Assembly: GCA_034766995.1 (NCBI GenBank)
Contig: CM068320.1
Span: 4,690,001-4,754,000, forward strand
Source of the DNA: Acanthacorydalis orientalis
Lineage: Eukaryota > Arthropoda > Insecta > Megaloptera > Corydalidae
Direction of reading: 5' to 3'
Length of the DNA: 64,000 bases
In this document: piece after piece, positions 34,467-46,408 of the stretch
Layout of the letters: each line of letters opens with the position of its first letter
How positions within the stretch are numbered: position 1 is the stretch's first letter
Made by a program: the position numbers and the translations under genes
Notes under the pieces: generated by a model
Databases searched by the model: none
What the model saw: the letters and a program-made list of their open reading frames with translations, nothing else
Told to the model about the DNA's origin: nothing

Positions 34467-34469
<3 letters not shown>
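33393..34469. other. Non-coding AT-rich interval
   Basis: No gene was seen. Contains the CRE-like cluster near 33808-33849 (listed) and short TA/GA runs near 33930 and 34228-34243. Confidence 0.55.
33808..33849. promoter_or_regulatory. Three ACGTCA motifs in 42 bp (CRE-like cluster)
   Basis: GACGTCAC at 33808-33815, AACGTCAT at 33819-33826 and GACGTCAC at 33842-33849. ACGTCA is the CREB/ATF half-site extended by one base. No TATA box, open frame or transposon end is nearby, so function is only a possibility. Confidence 0.3.

Positions 34470-34561
<92 letters not shown>
34470..34561. repeat. (TA)n microsatellite, ~92 bp
   Basis: A pure TA run immediately left of mariner remnant I1. Confidence 0.96.
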
Positions 34562-34563
<2 letters not shown>

Positions 34564-34565
34564 CA

Positions 34566-35165
34566 TACGGGGATGTATCAAACGAAAACCCAAATTATTC
34601 TTTTCCTCGTGTATTTCGAGGAGCCATACAATTTTATTATTTTTCAGAATAGTCTCCATTGGCTTTAATCCAAGTTCTCCAGTACTAGTATCTAGATTTC
34701 TAGAAAAGAGTCCTTTGTTTACGTGCGCAACCACACATGCACCACCTGTCAGAAACTTTTGCGTCGCTATGGAGCCAAAGGTAATAGTTTCTTGGTGAAA
34801 TTGTGACTGAAATGTAATCTGAAACCAAGCACCAACCAAAATCCAAGAGAGCGTGAAATGAGTGGAGCTATACCTCCCCTCCAAAACCATTCCGTATGCA
34901 GCTATCTGCAGTAAAAGTAATACTGACTTTTTTATGGGACGAATAAGGCTCACTTTTGGAGCACTACATGGGCAGGGGGAACACCGTCACAATTCAACAT
35001 ATTCAGATGTTCTTAGCAGTCATTTTCGAACAGCAATCAAATTCAAACGATGAGAAAATCTTAGTACTGTGATCTCGTTGCAACACGAGAGTGCTTGGTC
35101 CTACACTGCACACCCAACATTAATGAAATATCTAGAGAATCTAAATGTATGTCTTGATTTATAAC
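34566..35165 (+). mobile_element. Family I mariner remnant, truncated
   Basis: The probable left end, ACGGGGATGTATCAAACGAA, lies a few bases after a TA array. Plus-strand frames read W-S-Y-T-S-P-P-K-P-F, then KVILTFLWDE, a stop and LLEHYMGRGNTVT (34863-34990). Near 35070-35130 they read LQHESAWSYTAHPTLMKYLE, matching the second catalytic motif H-D-N-A-R-P-H with D changed to E. The N-terminal domain and everything after the second motif are missing. A second remnant of the same family is at 48110-48440. Confidence 0.68.
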
Positions 35166-35704
35166 TAGCACGTTGCACATCACTGACGCGGCTAGAAAAA
35201 TGTTGCGTCAACCAATCAAAACGCAGGCATTTTCTATTTGAAAAGTTGATTCAACATTTCAAGTCATACTAGCCATGCTTGCTGCGCAGTACTAAATGCG
35301 CATATAATTTTCACTGTCTAAAATCAGATTACCATCCTTCAGTTATTTTTTAGAGAACAGTTTTTAAACTATTTAGTTACGAACATATGATCATTTACAT
35401 GATAATCAATATTAAATACAATAAAAAAACACATTTTATTATTGCAACATTATAAAAATACTATTTCAAATGTAACTAAATTTTTCTAATGAATAGAGGT
35501 CACGACATTCAATGTTTTAAATCTTATTATTTAATATAAATGCTGAGTCGTACAAGCCTGTATTTAAGACGTACTTTCATATTAGAACCAAACTAGCCAA
35601 AGTCTACCACCCGCCAGTCAAAGCACACCTTAACTGGATTTCGGGAAGATAACTACAATATTTTTTAAGCGTATCAAAGTAAAAAATACCTTAGCAGCAA
35701 TATA
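35166..35704. other. Non-coding AT-rich interval
   Basis: The stretch 35166-35310 is less AT-rich, with GCGTCAACC and GTTGATTCAAC motifs, but has no assignable feature. Confidence 0.5.
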
Positions 35705-36278
35705 TTAGATTGATAGGAACATAATTGCGTTTTTTGTTTTCTGAATTCTAATCTTAATTTTTTGTCAATGAAAGTGTCATTTCATCGTGTTCATGTTAAT
35801 ATTATTTGGAAATGCATTTTTTGATCTATATTTTAGTAACACCGACTTTGATTTTATTATTCATTTTTCTTCGAATTGGGTTATTGAATTAAAGATGGAA
35901 AATAAGCAAATAAAAATATTTTTTGTATAAGTTCAAAACGAGTAGTAAAGCAGCAGAAACTGCTTGTAAACTGAACGATGCTTTTCGTGTGGGTTTTATT
36001 AAGTAACGTACGATACAATGATGGTTCCAAAAATTCCATACTGGGAATAAGAACCTTGAAGATAAAGAAAATCGTGGACGTCATTCTTCAATTCATAATG
36101 ATAAACTGAAGGTGTTAGTTGGAATCATAACCACGCACAATTCGATAGCTTACACAAAAATTAAGCTTTAGTCATCGAACAGTTCTGAATAACTTAAAAA
36201 AGGTAAGAAAATCAAAAAATAGAAAAATGTATATGAATTTGGTGCTCATAAACCGCAATTATTTCTCTACCAACCTAA
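35705..36278 (+). mobile_element. Family B mariner miniature, copy 4 (DNA-binding half only)
   Basis: The ends are TTAGATTGATAGGAACATAA and the complement of TTAGGTTGGTAGAGAAATAA; length is 574 bp. Frames are more decayed than in copies 2, 3 and 5, but K-Q-I-K-I-F-F, A-C-K-L-N-D-A-F-R-V-G and S-H-R-T-V-L-N-N-L-K can be read. Same join into the right TIR (K-M-Y-M-N-L). Confidence 0.86.
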
Positions 36279-36390
36279 TATTTAACCTTTATTAATTGGT
36301 TTAAAAATTGTCATGTTCAATAAAAGTACATATTTAAAATTTTGTATTTTATTTAACCTCTCGGTGAATTTTAAAACAAAGTTCATGTTC

Positions 36391-36452
<62 letters not shown>

Positions 36453-37386
36453 TGCTGTAGAGATAGATAAACAAAAAATAGAATGATTCACTATATTTCA
36501 ATGATTAATTTGTATTTGACTAAAACATACACACTGACACACATAATAATTCTTTACGCAATTTTAAAAATAAAAAACACTCATAATGAATTGAACTGAA
36601 ACATTAACTTCGAATATAAAAGAAGATCGATTTTAAAAATGAATGTGTATAAAATGTAATAACTATCTATTTGTGCTTTCTCTCATATTCGTTGACGCTC
36701 AAATCGTCGTGAAAACTAATACAATAAATACTAATAACAAAACAAGCGTATGTAGTCCTATATATTATATAACCTTGTAATCAATAATAGTGGCAACACA
36801 CATATTTTTAGTCGCGAAATTCAATCGATTATAATATTATGTGTGTAGAGATACCTTGACCGCCACACAAAACAGTAGAGAAGCCCCTGGGTGGCTTTTC
36901 TATGCGAACGTTTGAAAGTAACAAAAATGCGGTCAACTAAAGACAGCTAAAACAAAATATTTCAATGCGGTTATTGCTGATCACGCCTCTCACATCAGAT
37001 CACAGTTGGCTTGAACGAATGTACACCATTGATTTGCGTGAGTACATAAAAAATCGCCTTTCTTCAACGCGTAGTTGAAATCTATAAATGATGCAGAACT
37101 AACTAGGCTACAGACTCTACACGCCTATATAAAAATTACAAGCAGACAATCATCTTACAAAATTCCTTTTTTTGAAGTAACACTTCTGAACTAACATAAA
37201 TAATAACACTCTATCAGAAAATCGTAAATTTTAATATATATTATTAATCGCATTAATCATTTTTTTCTGTTTTGATTTAATCGAATAAAATTAAAAATCA
37301 TTCAATCATCTGCAGCCTACAGTGGCACAGATCTGAAAATGATAGCATTTTGCATAAATGAATTTTCAGTTCCTTACATTTTTCCT
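36279..37386. other. Non-coding AT-rich interval
   Basis: Contains a TA array at 36397-36446. The stretch 36840-37070 is less AT-rich but shows no frame, splice-like pattern or repeat end that I can support. Confidence 0.5.
36397..36446. repeat. (TA)n microsatellite, ~50 bp
   Basis: A pure TA run. Confidence 0.95.
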
Positions 37387-37547
37387 GATCAAAAACGTTC
37401 AATAGTTGATTACTATGCATTATTATTGTGCACTTGTGTGCATTTCGAGGGCAATGTCTTCATCTTCAAAGTACTATTTTCGCGATCTAAATGCGTATAA
37501 GTAACAATAATAAAGATCAATAGTTAAATATTAATAGTTTTTTAATC
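37387..37547. repeat. Small inverted-repeat element (MITE-like), copy 2
   Basis: The left end, GATCAAAAACGTTCAATAGT, and the reverse complement of the right end, GATTAAAAAACTATTAATAT, form an imperfect inverted repeat. The left end also matches the right end of the element at 1713-1855. About 160 bp, no coding capacity. Confidence 0.5.
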
Positions 37548-38311
37548 CAAAAAATTTAACATGTTTCTTGAGGGAATGAAAATTCATGAGTGAATATTCG
37601 CAGTGACAAAAAAATACAATTGTAATAACGAACTATTAAGACGTGCAAGAACTGTTCAAAGTGTACAAAAAGCAATCGTTGAACATTTCAATTATATAAT
37701 GTTTATGAAGTATGGAAAGTGATTCAATTTTGAATGTAAATTTAGCCACAGTGCCAAAACCATACTTATTATTAAACACAAATTAAAAATAACAAATCCA
37801 CCGATAGATTGCATTTTTTTTATATATCATTTAAATGGAAATTGATATGTTATATGTCAGTTTCTTGGCATCTTAGTACAAGAATGAATATAAACAAAAC
37901 TGCATGTTTCGTTTTAAATACTTAGTTCAAGTTGGAGAGTCCAAATAAAATAATAGATCAGATGGAAAAGTTTAGAAAAGTACCATGGACTTTAGTTTGT
38001 ATACTTAAATCATTTAAGAAGTATCCAGTCTGGAATAAATTTAGTCGCAAACTATATTCTTCTTTTTACAAAAGAAATATAATGAACTAGAAATTAAGCT
38101 AAAAAAATTATAAAAAAACCTAATCATTATTTTTTAAAATTTTCATTGAAACAATCATATCTTATATAAGCTGTATTTTTGTAAATTTAAACCATTTCGT
38201 TCTTTAATAAAGGCATTAATGACAATTGAAAATAAGATTTAGTAAAAATAAAAACTTACTACCACCATATTAAATGTCATGAGCAGTTATTAACAATTAT
38301 ATATATATATA
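37548..38311. other. Non-coding AT-rich interval
   Basis: An isolated TTTAGCCACAGTGCCAAAA end-like motif occurs near 37740, related to the 11491-11720 element. Nothing else was seen. Confidence 0.5.
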
Positions 38312-39560
38312 CGAGGATGATTTGCTGATTTTTTAAGCTGATTTCATAAGCTGATTTTTTAACATACGCAGACTCTGGATGTTGTCGGGGCAATTTTTGC
38401 TCCTAGGGACGGCCACCATACAGCTTAAAAAATTTCTTTTTTACCATAGGCTGATCAGAAACACCGTTAATTCGTACAAAAAAAAATATTTATGGTGCAT
38501 TACAAAGCGATATCTATTTTATACATAACCTCAAAGTCTATAATTAATGTGTCGAGCAGTTTGTTGCAAACATCGATTTAAATAAAGCCCTTTTTGTACC
38601 GTTGTTGAAATGGATACAGTTGAACATCTTGCGATGATAAAGTTTTTTGTCAAAAAAGGCTTAACACCGACAGAAATATTAAATGAGATGAAAAATGTAC
38701 TGGATGGATAGTACAACTTCGTATACAACCGTAAAAAAGTGGGCAGCTGAATTTAAATGAGGGCGTGCAAGCTTAGAAAATAACCCGTGCGGTGGACGTC
38801 CGAAAATTGCAACGACAGAAGAAATCATCCACAAAGTCCACCATATTGTCTTACAGGGTCGGCGATTAAAGGTGTCCGAAATTGCTAAGGTTGTGAGTGT
38901 CTCAGATGAATGCGTGTACTACATCCTAACTGAAGAGTTAGGTATAAAAAAGCTATCGGCAAGATGGCTGCCGCGTTTGCTGACAATTAATCATAAACGC
39001 ATTCAAGTACAAATTTCCCAAGACTGTTTTAATCGATTCGATCATGACAACAGATGAGACTTGGATTCACAATTACACTCCAGATTCAAAACAACAATCA
39101 AAGCAATGGAAGAATGGTAATTCTCCATCACCAAAAAAAAAATCAGTTTTATCCGCTGGAAAAGTTATGGCTTCAATTTTTTGACTATAGAGATCCTGTT
39201 AATTGCTTACCTACAAAGGGTCAAACGATAACGGGATAATATTAAAAGCTAAACTTTTGGATCGACTCGATAAAAAAAAATGTGAGGAGAGGCCAGGTTT
39301 ATCAAAGAAAAAAATCATTATCTATCAGGACAATGCACGTCTCCATACAAGTGTTGAATCCATGGCAAAACTCACTGAATTGATGTACGACTTGCTATCC
39401 CATAAAGCTTATTCCCTAATTTTGGATCCAATAGATTTTAATCTTTTCCTGAAACTTGAAAAAAATCTTGGTGGTAGCGATTTTCGTCAGATGTAGAACT
39501 GATAGGAACATTGAATTGCTATTTTGATGACCTCCAAGAAAAGGATTTCAAATTACTCTC

Positions 39561-39561
<1 letters not shown>
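38312..39561 (+). mobile_element. Family K mariner inserted in a (TA)n tract
   Basis: The left end is CGAGGATGATTTGCTGATTT; the reverse complement of the right end is CGAGAGTAATTTGAAATCCT. TA runs flank it on both sides (38300-38311 and 39562 onward), so it split a microsatellite. At 1250 bp it is near full length, but the 3' coding end is missing: the frame runs from K-D-F-K-L-L straight into the TIR. The ends resemble those of family D, suggesting related lineages. Confidence 0.84.
38610..39545 (+). pseudogene. Family K mariner transposase, frameshifted
   Basis: Starts M-D-T-V-E-H-L-A-M-I-K-F-F-V-K-K-G-L-T (first helix-turn-helix). Then A-E-F with a stop and R-A-S-L-E-N-N-P; G-G-R-P-K-I-A-T-T-E (G-R-P linker); VSEIAKVVSVSDECVYYILT (second helix-turn-helix, 38872-39057); LGIKKLSARWLPRLLT; T-T-D-E-T-W-I-H-N-Y (first aspartate); S-A-G-K-V-M-A-S-I-F; Y-Q-D-N-A-R-L-H (second); and, 34 residues on, D-P-I-D-F-N-L-F (third). 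The DD34D triad is complete, but at least three frameshifts or stops and a C-terminal deletion make it a pseudogene. Confidence 0.85.

Positions 39562-39624
<63 letters not shown>
39562..39624. repeat. Compound (TA)n/(GA)n microsatellite
   Basis: A TA run followed by a clean AG run of about 15 units. Confidence 0.95.
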
Positions 39625-39629
<5 letters not shown>

Positions 39630-40075
39630 TTGTTGATTAAATATAATTGGACTCTATATTTTCATTTATACACAGACATTGTAAAACATATTTTTAAAGT
39701 AAGGAAAAAATATCTAATTTAAATTGTGTGCGTGTCTGATTTTAATCAATTTTGAAATCATTTTCCGATGTGTTTTTCTTAATATTGGTAATTTTTGAAA
39801 ACTGAAGCAAATATGATTGTTCCACTTAATTACTGATTTAAAGGTTCCTAAAGTTTCGAATGACACTGTACCTTCTTCTCCAAATAACTGTTTTCATCGG
39901 ATGAACCTTAATGATTATTATCCTTCTTTTTCATTACTAGACCAATAATATTTTTAATCACTATTTTAAGTTATTATGTATTTGATTTTTCAGATTTCCG
40001 AGCAAGCAATGTATGAAAAATATATTCATAATACCAAAATATTCACTAAACTTAACCTTTATATTACAGGACTAG

Positions 40076-40078
<3 letters not shown>

Positions 40079-40127
<49 letters not shown>
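40079..40127. repeat. (TA)n microsatellite, ~49 bp
   Basis: A pure TA run. Confidence 0.95.
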
Positions 40128-40129
<2 letters not shown>

Positions 40130-41448
40130 TCTGAAGTATAATGTGAAAACTTCTTTTAAATAACATATTTTACCTTATTTTTGATGTTTTTTAATAGATA
40201 TAATTAATTAAAACACATAACATTTTTAAGCTAAAAGTGAAATCAAACCAAAACATTTAATAGAAGAACAAGATGTAACTCGTCCAATAAAATGTTACAT
40301 TATATAAATTGATAAAGCAATTATAAATCAAAATTCATATTACTTGATCAATGAGTGAAATTATCTTTACTTAAATACATCTACCCAGTTCTTTAAAAAT
40401 CTCTTTACGTAATTAAAAAAAATCTTATAAACTCACATGTATATATTCAACTTCCTAGAATATATACTTATAAAAAATGACTAAATATTTTCCAGGAATC
40501 AGTTGTACATTATAAATTTACTAATAAAAATATAAAATCAAATAAAAATGAGAAGCAACTTATGTCGAATCATTGATTTTTTTGGGTAAAATAAGTAATT
40601 ATTAAGTATTAGTTTATATAGGAATAAATAGTTAATAAAATATTCAATAAATAGGTAAAATTTCAAGAACAGATAGAAAATTTCTTGCACATTTTCGTGA
40701 ACCATTAAAGTAGTAGTTAGAAGACTTTATCAATCTATATTCATTTATTCCTAAACAATTCTTCATAACCTGGTTGTGAAATTTTATTTAAGCCAGCTAG
40801 TGCGGTGCACATCTATACTTACGTTTCTGCTTTATCTATGCTTACCTTGAAAAATTGTACCACAATTGCATCTCAGATAATATGAGTTCAGCATTAAATA
40901 ATAATTAGATCAATATTGAACAATAATAATAATAATCATAATTAACAAGAATGTTTCTGCATGAAGACAATAATAATAAATATTTAATTGATAAAAGCGG
41001 TCGAAAAAATTCGAATAGAAGATTAAGAGACAGAAATATATTTTTCGTATAGATCTATCGCCTTTAGAGTTTAAAGAAGTACAACAAAGATGGTAATGTA
41101 AGAAGTAATGTATATAAATAACTATCGTTATTAGTTTATTGAAAGAATGAATTGATACATGTAAGACGGGCAAGAACCAATTATATATCTTTTAACATAT
41201 TAAAATAATTACAAGATGCAGTTATTCCAATAAAAGAATACACTTTTTATTGATAATGAAAATAATGATTCGACATTTCTTTGAAAATCAAATTTCACTT
41301 TCTGTCGTAGGTAAACAATTTGTATCTACAATGCTGCATTTATTCAATTTTTGTTGTTAATAAAAATATTTAGATAAATAATTACATTAAAAAAAGATAA
41401 AACAATAATTAATAATTAAACGCTATAAAAATATCGTTTACAGTGAAT

Positions 41449-41503
<55 letters not shown>

Positions 41504-41541
41504 ATATATGTATGTATGTATGTATATATATATATATATAT
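41449..41541. repeat. (TA)n with (TATG)n core
   Basis: Two TA runs separated by GTGTATATG/TATG units near 41500-41525. Confidence 0.95.
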
Positions 41542-41963
41542 ACTTGTTGACAACATTTATACTCTAAATGAGATAGACAGAACGCAATATAAATTTTGCT
41601 CTTACTCAATCTTCTATTCCGAAAAAATTGTATAGAAACTTCATATGGTTTTATCAATATATATTTATTATCTTTATAATTACGATCATAAATACTTAGG
41701 TTATTACCTTTTTTAGAAACAGAAATAGATTAAACGTTTTAAAGTGATTTTGAATTATATTACTTATTTATAATAATAAATTACGAGAACTAACTCGCTC
41801 CAATTGAATTTACCGTTTGCTCCCTAGCAATGTATCTGTATTAACGTAAAAAATGCATATATATATATATATATTATAAATCATTAATTAATTATGGATC
41901 GAAATATCTTTCTACATATATTTGGACAAACTATCTACATTTAATCACACCATTACGTAAATA

Positions 41964-43248
41964 TTGGGTGTTGAAATTAATTCGTAGCGTTTTCTTCGTG
42001 AAAATAGATCGTTTATTTTAAATTAAATTGAAAAAAACAATCATTCAAAGTATTGTCCATCGTTACCCACTACTTTTCCCATCTTTCGGACAGGAGATGA
42101 ATACCACGTCGGAAGAACGCCTCGTCTTTAGATGCAATCCACGAATCGACCCATTTTTTGCAATCTGCATAAGAAGTGAGCTTCTGCCCAGACAGACCAT
42201 GACTCATCGATCGAAACAAGTGGTAATCAGAAGGAGCAATATCTGTAGAATACGGCGGGTGGGGTAGGACTTCGCATTTGAGTGTTTCCAAGTATGTTTT
42301 GATCGGTTTTGCGACGTGCGGACGAGCATTGTCGTGCTGCAAAATCACTTTGTCGTGTCTTTCAAAGTATTCCGGCCGTTTTTCCTTCAATGCACGGCTC
42401 AATCGCATCAATTGTAATCGGTAGCGATCCCCAGTGATGGTTTCATTCAGTTTGAGCAGCTCATAGTAGATCACGCCCTTATGATCCCACCAAATACAGA
42501 GCATGAGCTTGGATCCATGGATATTTGGCTTCGCCGAGAGTGTTGATGGTTGGCCGGGCTTAACCCATGACTTTCTGCGCTTGGGATTGTCGTAATTGAT
42601 CCACTTTTCATCGCCCGTGACAATTCGATGCAAAAATCTCTTCCTTTTCTCCCATTGAAGCAGTAGTTCACAGGTAGAAAAACGCCTTTCAACGTCCCTC
42701 GGTTTCAATTCGTATGGGACCCAATTTCCTTGCTTTTGGATCATTCCCATGGCTTTAAGGCGTTTTTCTACCGTAAACAAGTCAATTCCCAACGATTCAG
42801 ATGATCCTTGAAGTGTTTGACATGGTCTTCATTAACCAATGCCTCCAATTCTTCATCGTCGAACTTTTTCGGCTGTCCAGGCCGTTCCTTGTCTTCCAAG
42901 TCGAAATCACCACTTTTAAAACGTGCAAACCACTTCCGACACATTTGCTCAGCTAGAGTACGGTCGCCATAAACTTCCACTAAAATACGATGACTTTCGG
43001 CAGCACTTCTTTTCATGTTAAAGTAATGAAGTAAAACTCCCCGCAAAAACAATTTATCCGGCACGAAATTCGACATATTCGGTAAAGTACAAAGTGTTGT
43101 TATTTACGCTTCAACCAAATGACATATACTGAAACTGACGCCTAAGGACAGCTGTTTTACGGGGAATATTTGATTAAAGGGAACAATGGAAGAATGTACT
43201 ACCTACGCCAACTCTTGTAAAACGCTACGAATTAATTCCAACACCTAA
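41964..43248 (-). mobile_element. Mos1-like (mauritiana-type) mariner, family H copy 1, best preserved element
   Basis: The ends read TTGGGTGTTGAAATTAATTC and, from the other side, TTAGGTGTTGGAATTAATTC, flanked by TA at 41962-41963 and 43249-43250. At 1285 bp it matches the size of mauritiana-subfamily mariners. The transposase fills 42041-43076 on the minus strand. Copy 2 is at 57933-59219 in the opposite orientation and is very similar by eye. The low level of damage suggests this is one of the youngest insertions in the window. Confidence 0.93.
42041..43076 (-). pseudogene. Mos1-like mariner transposase with two single-base deletions
   Basis: Starts MSNFVPDKLFLRGVLLHYFN. The first helix-turn-helix is followed by W-F-A-R-F-K-S-G-D-F-D-L-E-D-K-E and the G-Q-P linker. 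A one-base deletion near 42823-42825 (GACCATG where copy 2 has GACCCATG) shifts the frame. The second frame carries W-V-P-Y-E-L, V-T-G-D-E-K-W (first aspartate), H-D-N-A-R-P-H (second) and, 34 residues later, P-S-D-Y-H-L-F (third), so the DD34D triad is complete. A second one-base deletion in the A-run near 42074-42077 truncates the last ~11 residues. Counting both back, the span equals 346 codons, that is 345 residues plus stop, the length known for Mos1. Confidence 0.9.
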
Positions 43249-45393
43249 TATAATCGGGTGTAATAGTTCTAAAAAATATCATTCGATGAAATTTATCAAC
43301 AATGGACTTAAACAAGTTATATTTATCTGTGGTCATTTTCAGGTACTGAAACTAAACAAATTATGTCAGGTAAATGAGACCTTTTATTTGATATTGTAAA
43401 GTATTCATGTTTATTTATTATAAATATATCTTATTAATTTTTTTATGGGCTATAAATAAAATATACATCTTTTTGTACGCGATACAAATTTATGAAAGTC
43501 CTACTTAGCGTATGAAGTGTTTTTTAAAAATTAAAAGAAGACATATTAGCTATTTTTATACCTTATCTTACTAATTCGATCGAAAAAAATCGATAAAATT
43601 AACTAAATCTATGTTTGGGAAGCAAAGAATTAAAGTTGTGCAAAAGTATCATTTTAGAATGATATCTCTATATGATAGAAATGTGTTCAACTTTATTAAA
43701 TAAGTACTCCACTTTACACTGAACATAAACAGTTAAAATTTAGCTTATAAATAATCAGTACAAAATGTTTAAATTAATAGATATCGCATAATGTATCAGT
43801 AATATAATGTTTAATAACAGCGAACAATATAATGTTCCATCACACCTCACCATCACAATACCAAAAATGTATTTTTTACAAAAAACGATCAAACCTGATT
43901 CAAAAACACCTATAAAATATATACGCACTTAAACTTCGTGCAAACCAAACAAGATTCATAAACATCTTACACCGGTTCTGTGCAGAGTCGCTACACGAAT
44001 TCGAATGACCTTGACGTATATAATTTTCGTTCCATTTTTATAAATTGGCTGTGCTATTTGCATTTGTTGTCAGATGCACACATCTACGCTTCCATATTCT
44101 AGTTCAAGCTGTGTTTCACATTCATGTCAATGTTAAGGATTCATACTTCGGTATTTCGTACAAATCTCAATGTATGCAATTATATTTTTTTTCACGTGCA
44201 ATCAATAACACTATATTTCTATATTGTTTCGCTTTTATAGCTAATGTTCGATAGAATTTTAACATTTAGCATTCCTTCTGCTTATGTCTAATATTTATTT
44301 TTTTAACTTCTATCTTGTGGACAAGTTTCCGGAGAAACATGTTTTTATTGTTCAATAGTATTATAGTTTACATTTTTTTAACATGAAATATTCTCAACTT
44401 TTTACGATAATTGCTTAATGATTAATGCTCTAAATAGTGCTACAAATAATAAAGAATATTTTCATAAAAATTTATTTCACTTAGTATAAAAAATTCAAAT
44501 TAAGTTTCTTTCTGCAAAATTACATAAAAACAACCAAAAATAAAAAAAGATGAATATATATATATATAGCCTGATGATACACCTGCCAAAAATTCTATGA
44601 TTATTTATCAATTTATGTAGAAAATAAATCATTCAAACATTTTAGTAAATACGCTAAGAGCTTTGTTAATAATGACAATATCAAAGTCTAAATCATCTGT
44701 GTCTACAATAGTTCATATGTGTCTAGGAAAAATTTCAATATAGTACTTTATTGCATCAATATTTATCTCTAACAATCAGATTACCATTTATTTAGATCTG
44801 TTCAAAACTTTCTTAATGCTAATTCATAATACTTAAAAAATTAGTGTATATATATATATATATATAAATGTTTTTGTGTGTATATATTAATATTAAAATA
44901 GTTATACATACATTACTTTAATTTACAACTAGTATTTATTCGTGCCAAGCAATTATTCATTGTTATTTAAAAATGATTTAAGTATCAGTTTAACTGAAGC
45001 ATTTATAAAAAAAGTATGATTCTATTTTATTTGCTTGTAAACACTTTTACCTTTCTAAATTAAAACGTATTTCAAAGTAGCGATCCCCGTGTGTCTGCTG
45101 CTCACTACATTCTTATTTAAGACTTACAAGATTTATTTGTTAAAATATGTTTTCCTTTTCTTAAAGTGCCTTGAAAAACTCGTTTTATACCAAAATCCTT
45201 TTCAAATGCAAACATTTTACGTCGAAGGTCCACCAAACAGTATATGTCTATGAATAAAACAACTTGTTATTATTGCAATCTCATACACAGTATGTACATG
45301 TAATTATTGTATTGATTAAAACTGACAAAAAATTGATAAAACTTGAACAAAATTTATGAAATATATTTTACTATTTAATATCATCTACCTATA

Positions 45394-45396
<3 letters not shown>
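43249..45396. other. Non-coding AT-rich interval
   Basis: Short TA runs at 44551-44568 and 44848-44867. A frame at 44045-44254 has no recognisable motif. No gene is supported. Confidence 0.55.
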
Positions 45397-45447
<51 letters not shown>

Positions 45448-45546
45448 TATATATATATATACATAGAGAGAGAGAGAAGGAGAGAGAGATTCCCCTTTTT
45501 ATTTATACAAAAATAACAATTATATATATATATATATATATATATT
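45397..45546. repeat. Compound (TA)n/(GA)n/(TA)n microsatellite
   Basis: A TA run, a GA-rich core (45463-45489), a short spacer and a second TA run. Confidence 0.94.
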
Positions 45547-45763
45547 TGCCAGAAGTCACCTATTATTTTTATTTCTTTATTCATATATTAAACATATGAT
45601 AATATTGTATTTAAAAACAAAAAAATATATTTAAAAATAGATGAAATTCGTGTCTGCTGTATGATATCCGAATATGAGGAAACATCACTTAATGTAACTC
45701 AGTTGTAAAATATTAATCTCTTTATTATACTTTAATGCTTACAATTGTTATAAAAGTTATATA

Positions 45764-46328
45764 TTAGGTTGATAAAAAAATAATTGCGGTTTTTGTTTTC
45801 TGAAGTCTAACTTTAATTTTTTTTAATAAAAATGTCATTTCATCGTGCTCATGTTAATATCATTTTAAAGTGGATTTTTCGGTCTAACATTCGATGGTAA
45901 CATTGCCTTTGGTTTAATTATTAATTTTTCTTCAAATTGGATTATTAAATTAAAGATGGAAAAAACAAATAAGAGCAAAATTTTTGTTTGATTTCAAAAC
46001 GGGTGATAAAACAGCAGAAACTGTTCATAAACTAAACAATGCTTATGGTGTAGGTATAATTAAGGAGCGTATGGTGCAAAAAATTCGTACTGGGGACAAA
46101 AACCTTAAAGATGAAAAAGGTAGCGGCGTCCTTCTTTAGTTCATAATGACGAATTGAAGGTGTTAGTTGAATCAGAACCACGCACAACAATTCGAGAGCT
46201 TACACAAAAATTAGGCGTTAGTCATCTAACAGTTCTGGACCACTTAAAACAGCTAGGAAAATCAAAAAAGAGAAAAATGTATACGAATTTGAAGGTCATA
46301 AACCGCAATTATTTTTCTACCAACCTAA
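45764..46328 (+). mobile_element. Family B mariner miniature, copy 5 (DNA-binding half only)
   Basis: The ends are TTAGGTTGATAAAAAAATAA and the complement of TTAGGTTGGTAGAAAAATAA; length is 565 bp. The frame from 46154 reads L-V-E-S-E-P-R-T-T-I-R-E-L-T-Q-K-L-G-V-S-H-L-T-V, then H-L-K-Q-L-G-K-S-K-K-R-K-M-Y. The text after K-S-K-K already belongs to the 3' end, showing the deletion join clearly. The right TIR is translated as N-R-N-Y-F-S-T-N-L. Confidence 0.9.
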
Positions 46329-46408
46329 TGGTTGTTTCATTTTGTACTTTGAGGTATATTGTTTTAATTAAAAAATAATTGAAATTATTTCTGTCTTCCT
46401 ACACGATA

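Larger units (their letters stand above)
39625..41963. other. Non-coding AT-rich interval
   Basis: TA arrays at 40079-40127, 41449-41541 and 41858-41875. An AAT/ATT-rich stretch surrounds 40921-40945. No gene was recognised; the frame at 40910-41173 (-) has no motif. Confidence 0.55.

Noticed and set aside
34447..34953. Minus-strand frame of 168 codons ending in Ile-Tyr repeats
   Set aside because: The tail is a translated TA microsatellite and the rest is antisense to mariner remnant I1, whose plus-strand frame shows recognisable transposase blocks.
44045..44254. Plus-strand frame of 69 codons
   Set aside because: No recognisable motif, no homologous block, composition like background.
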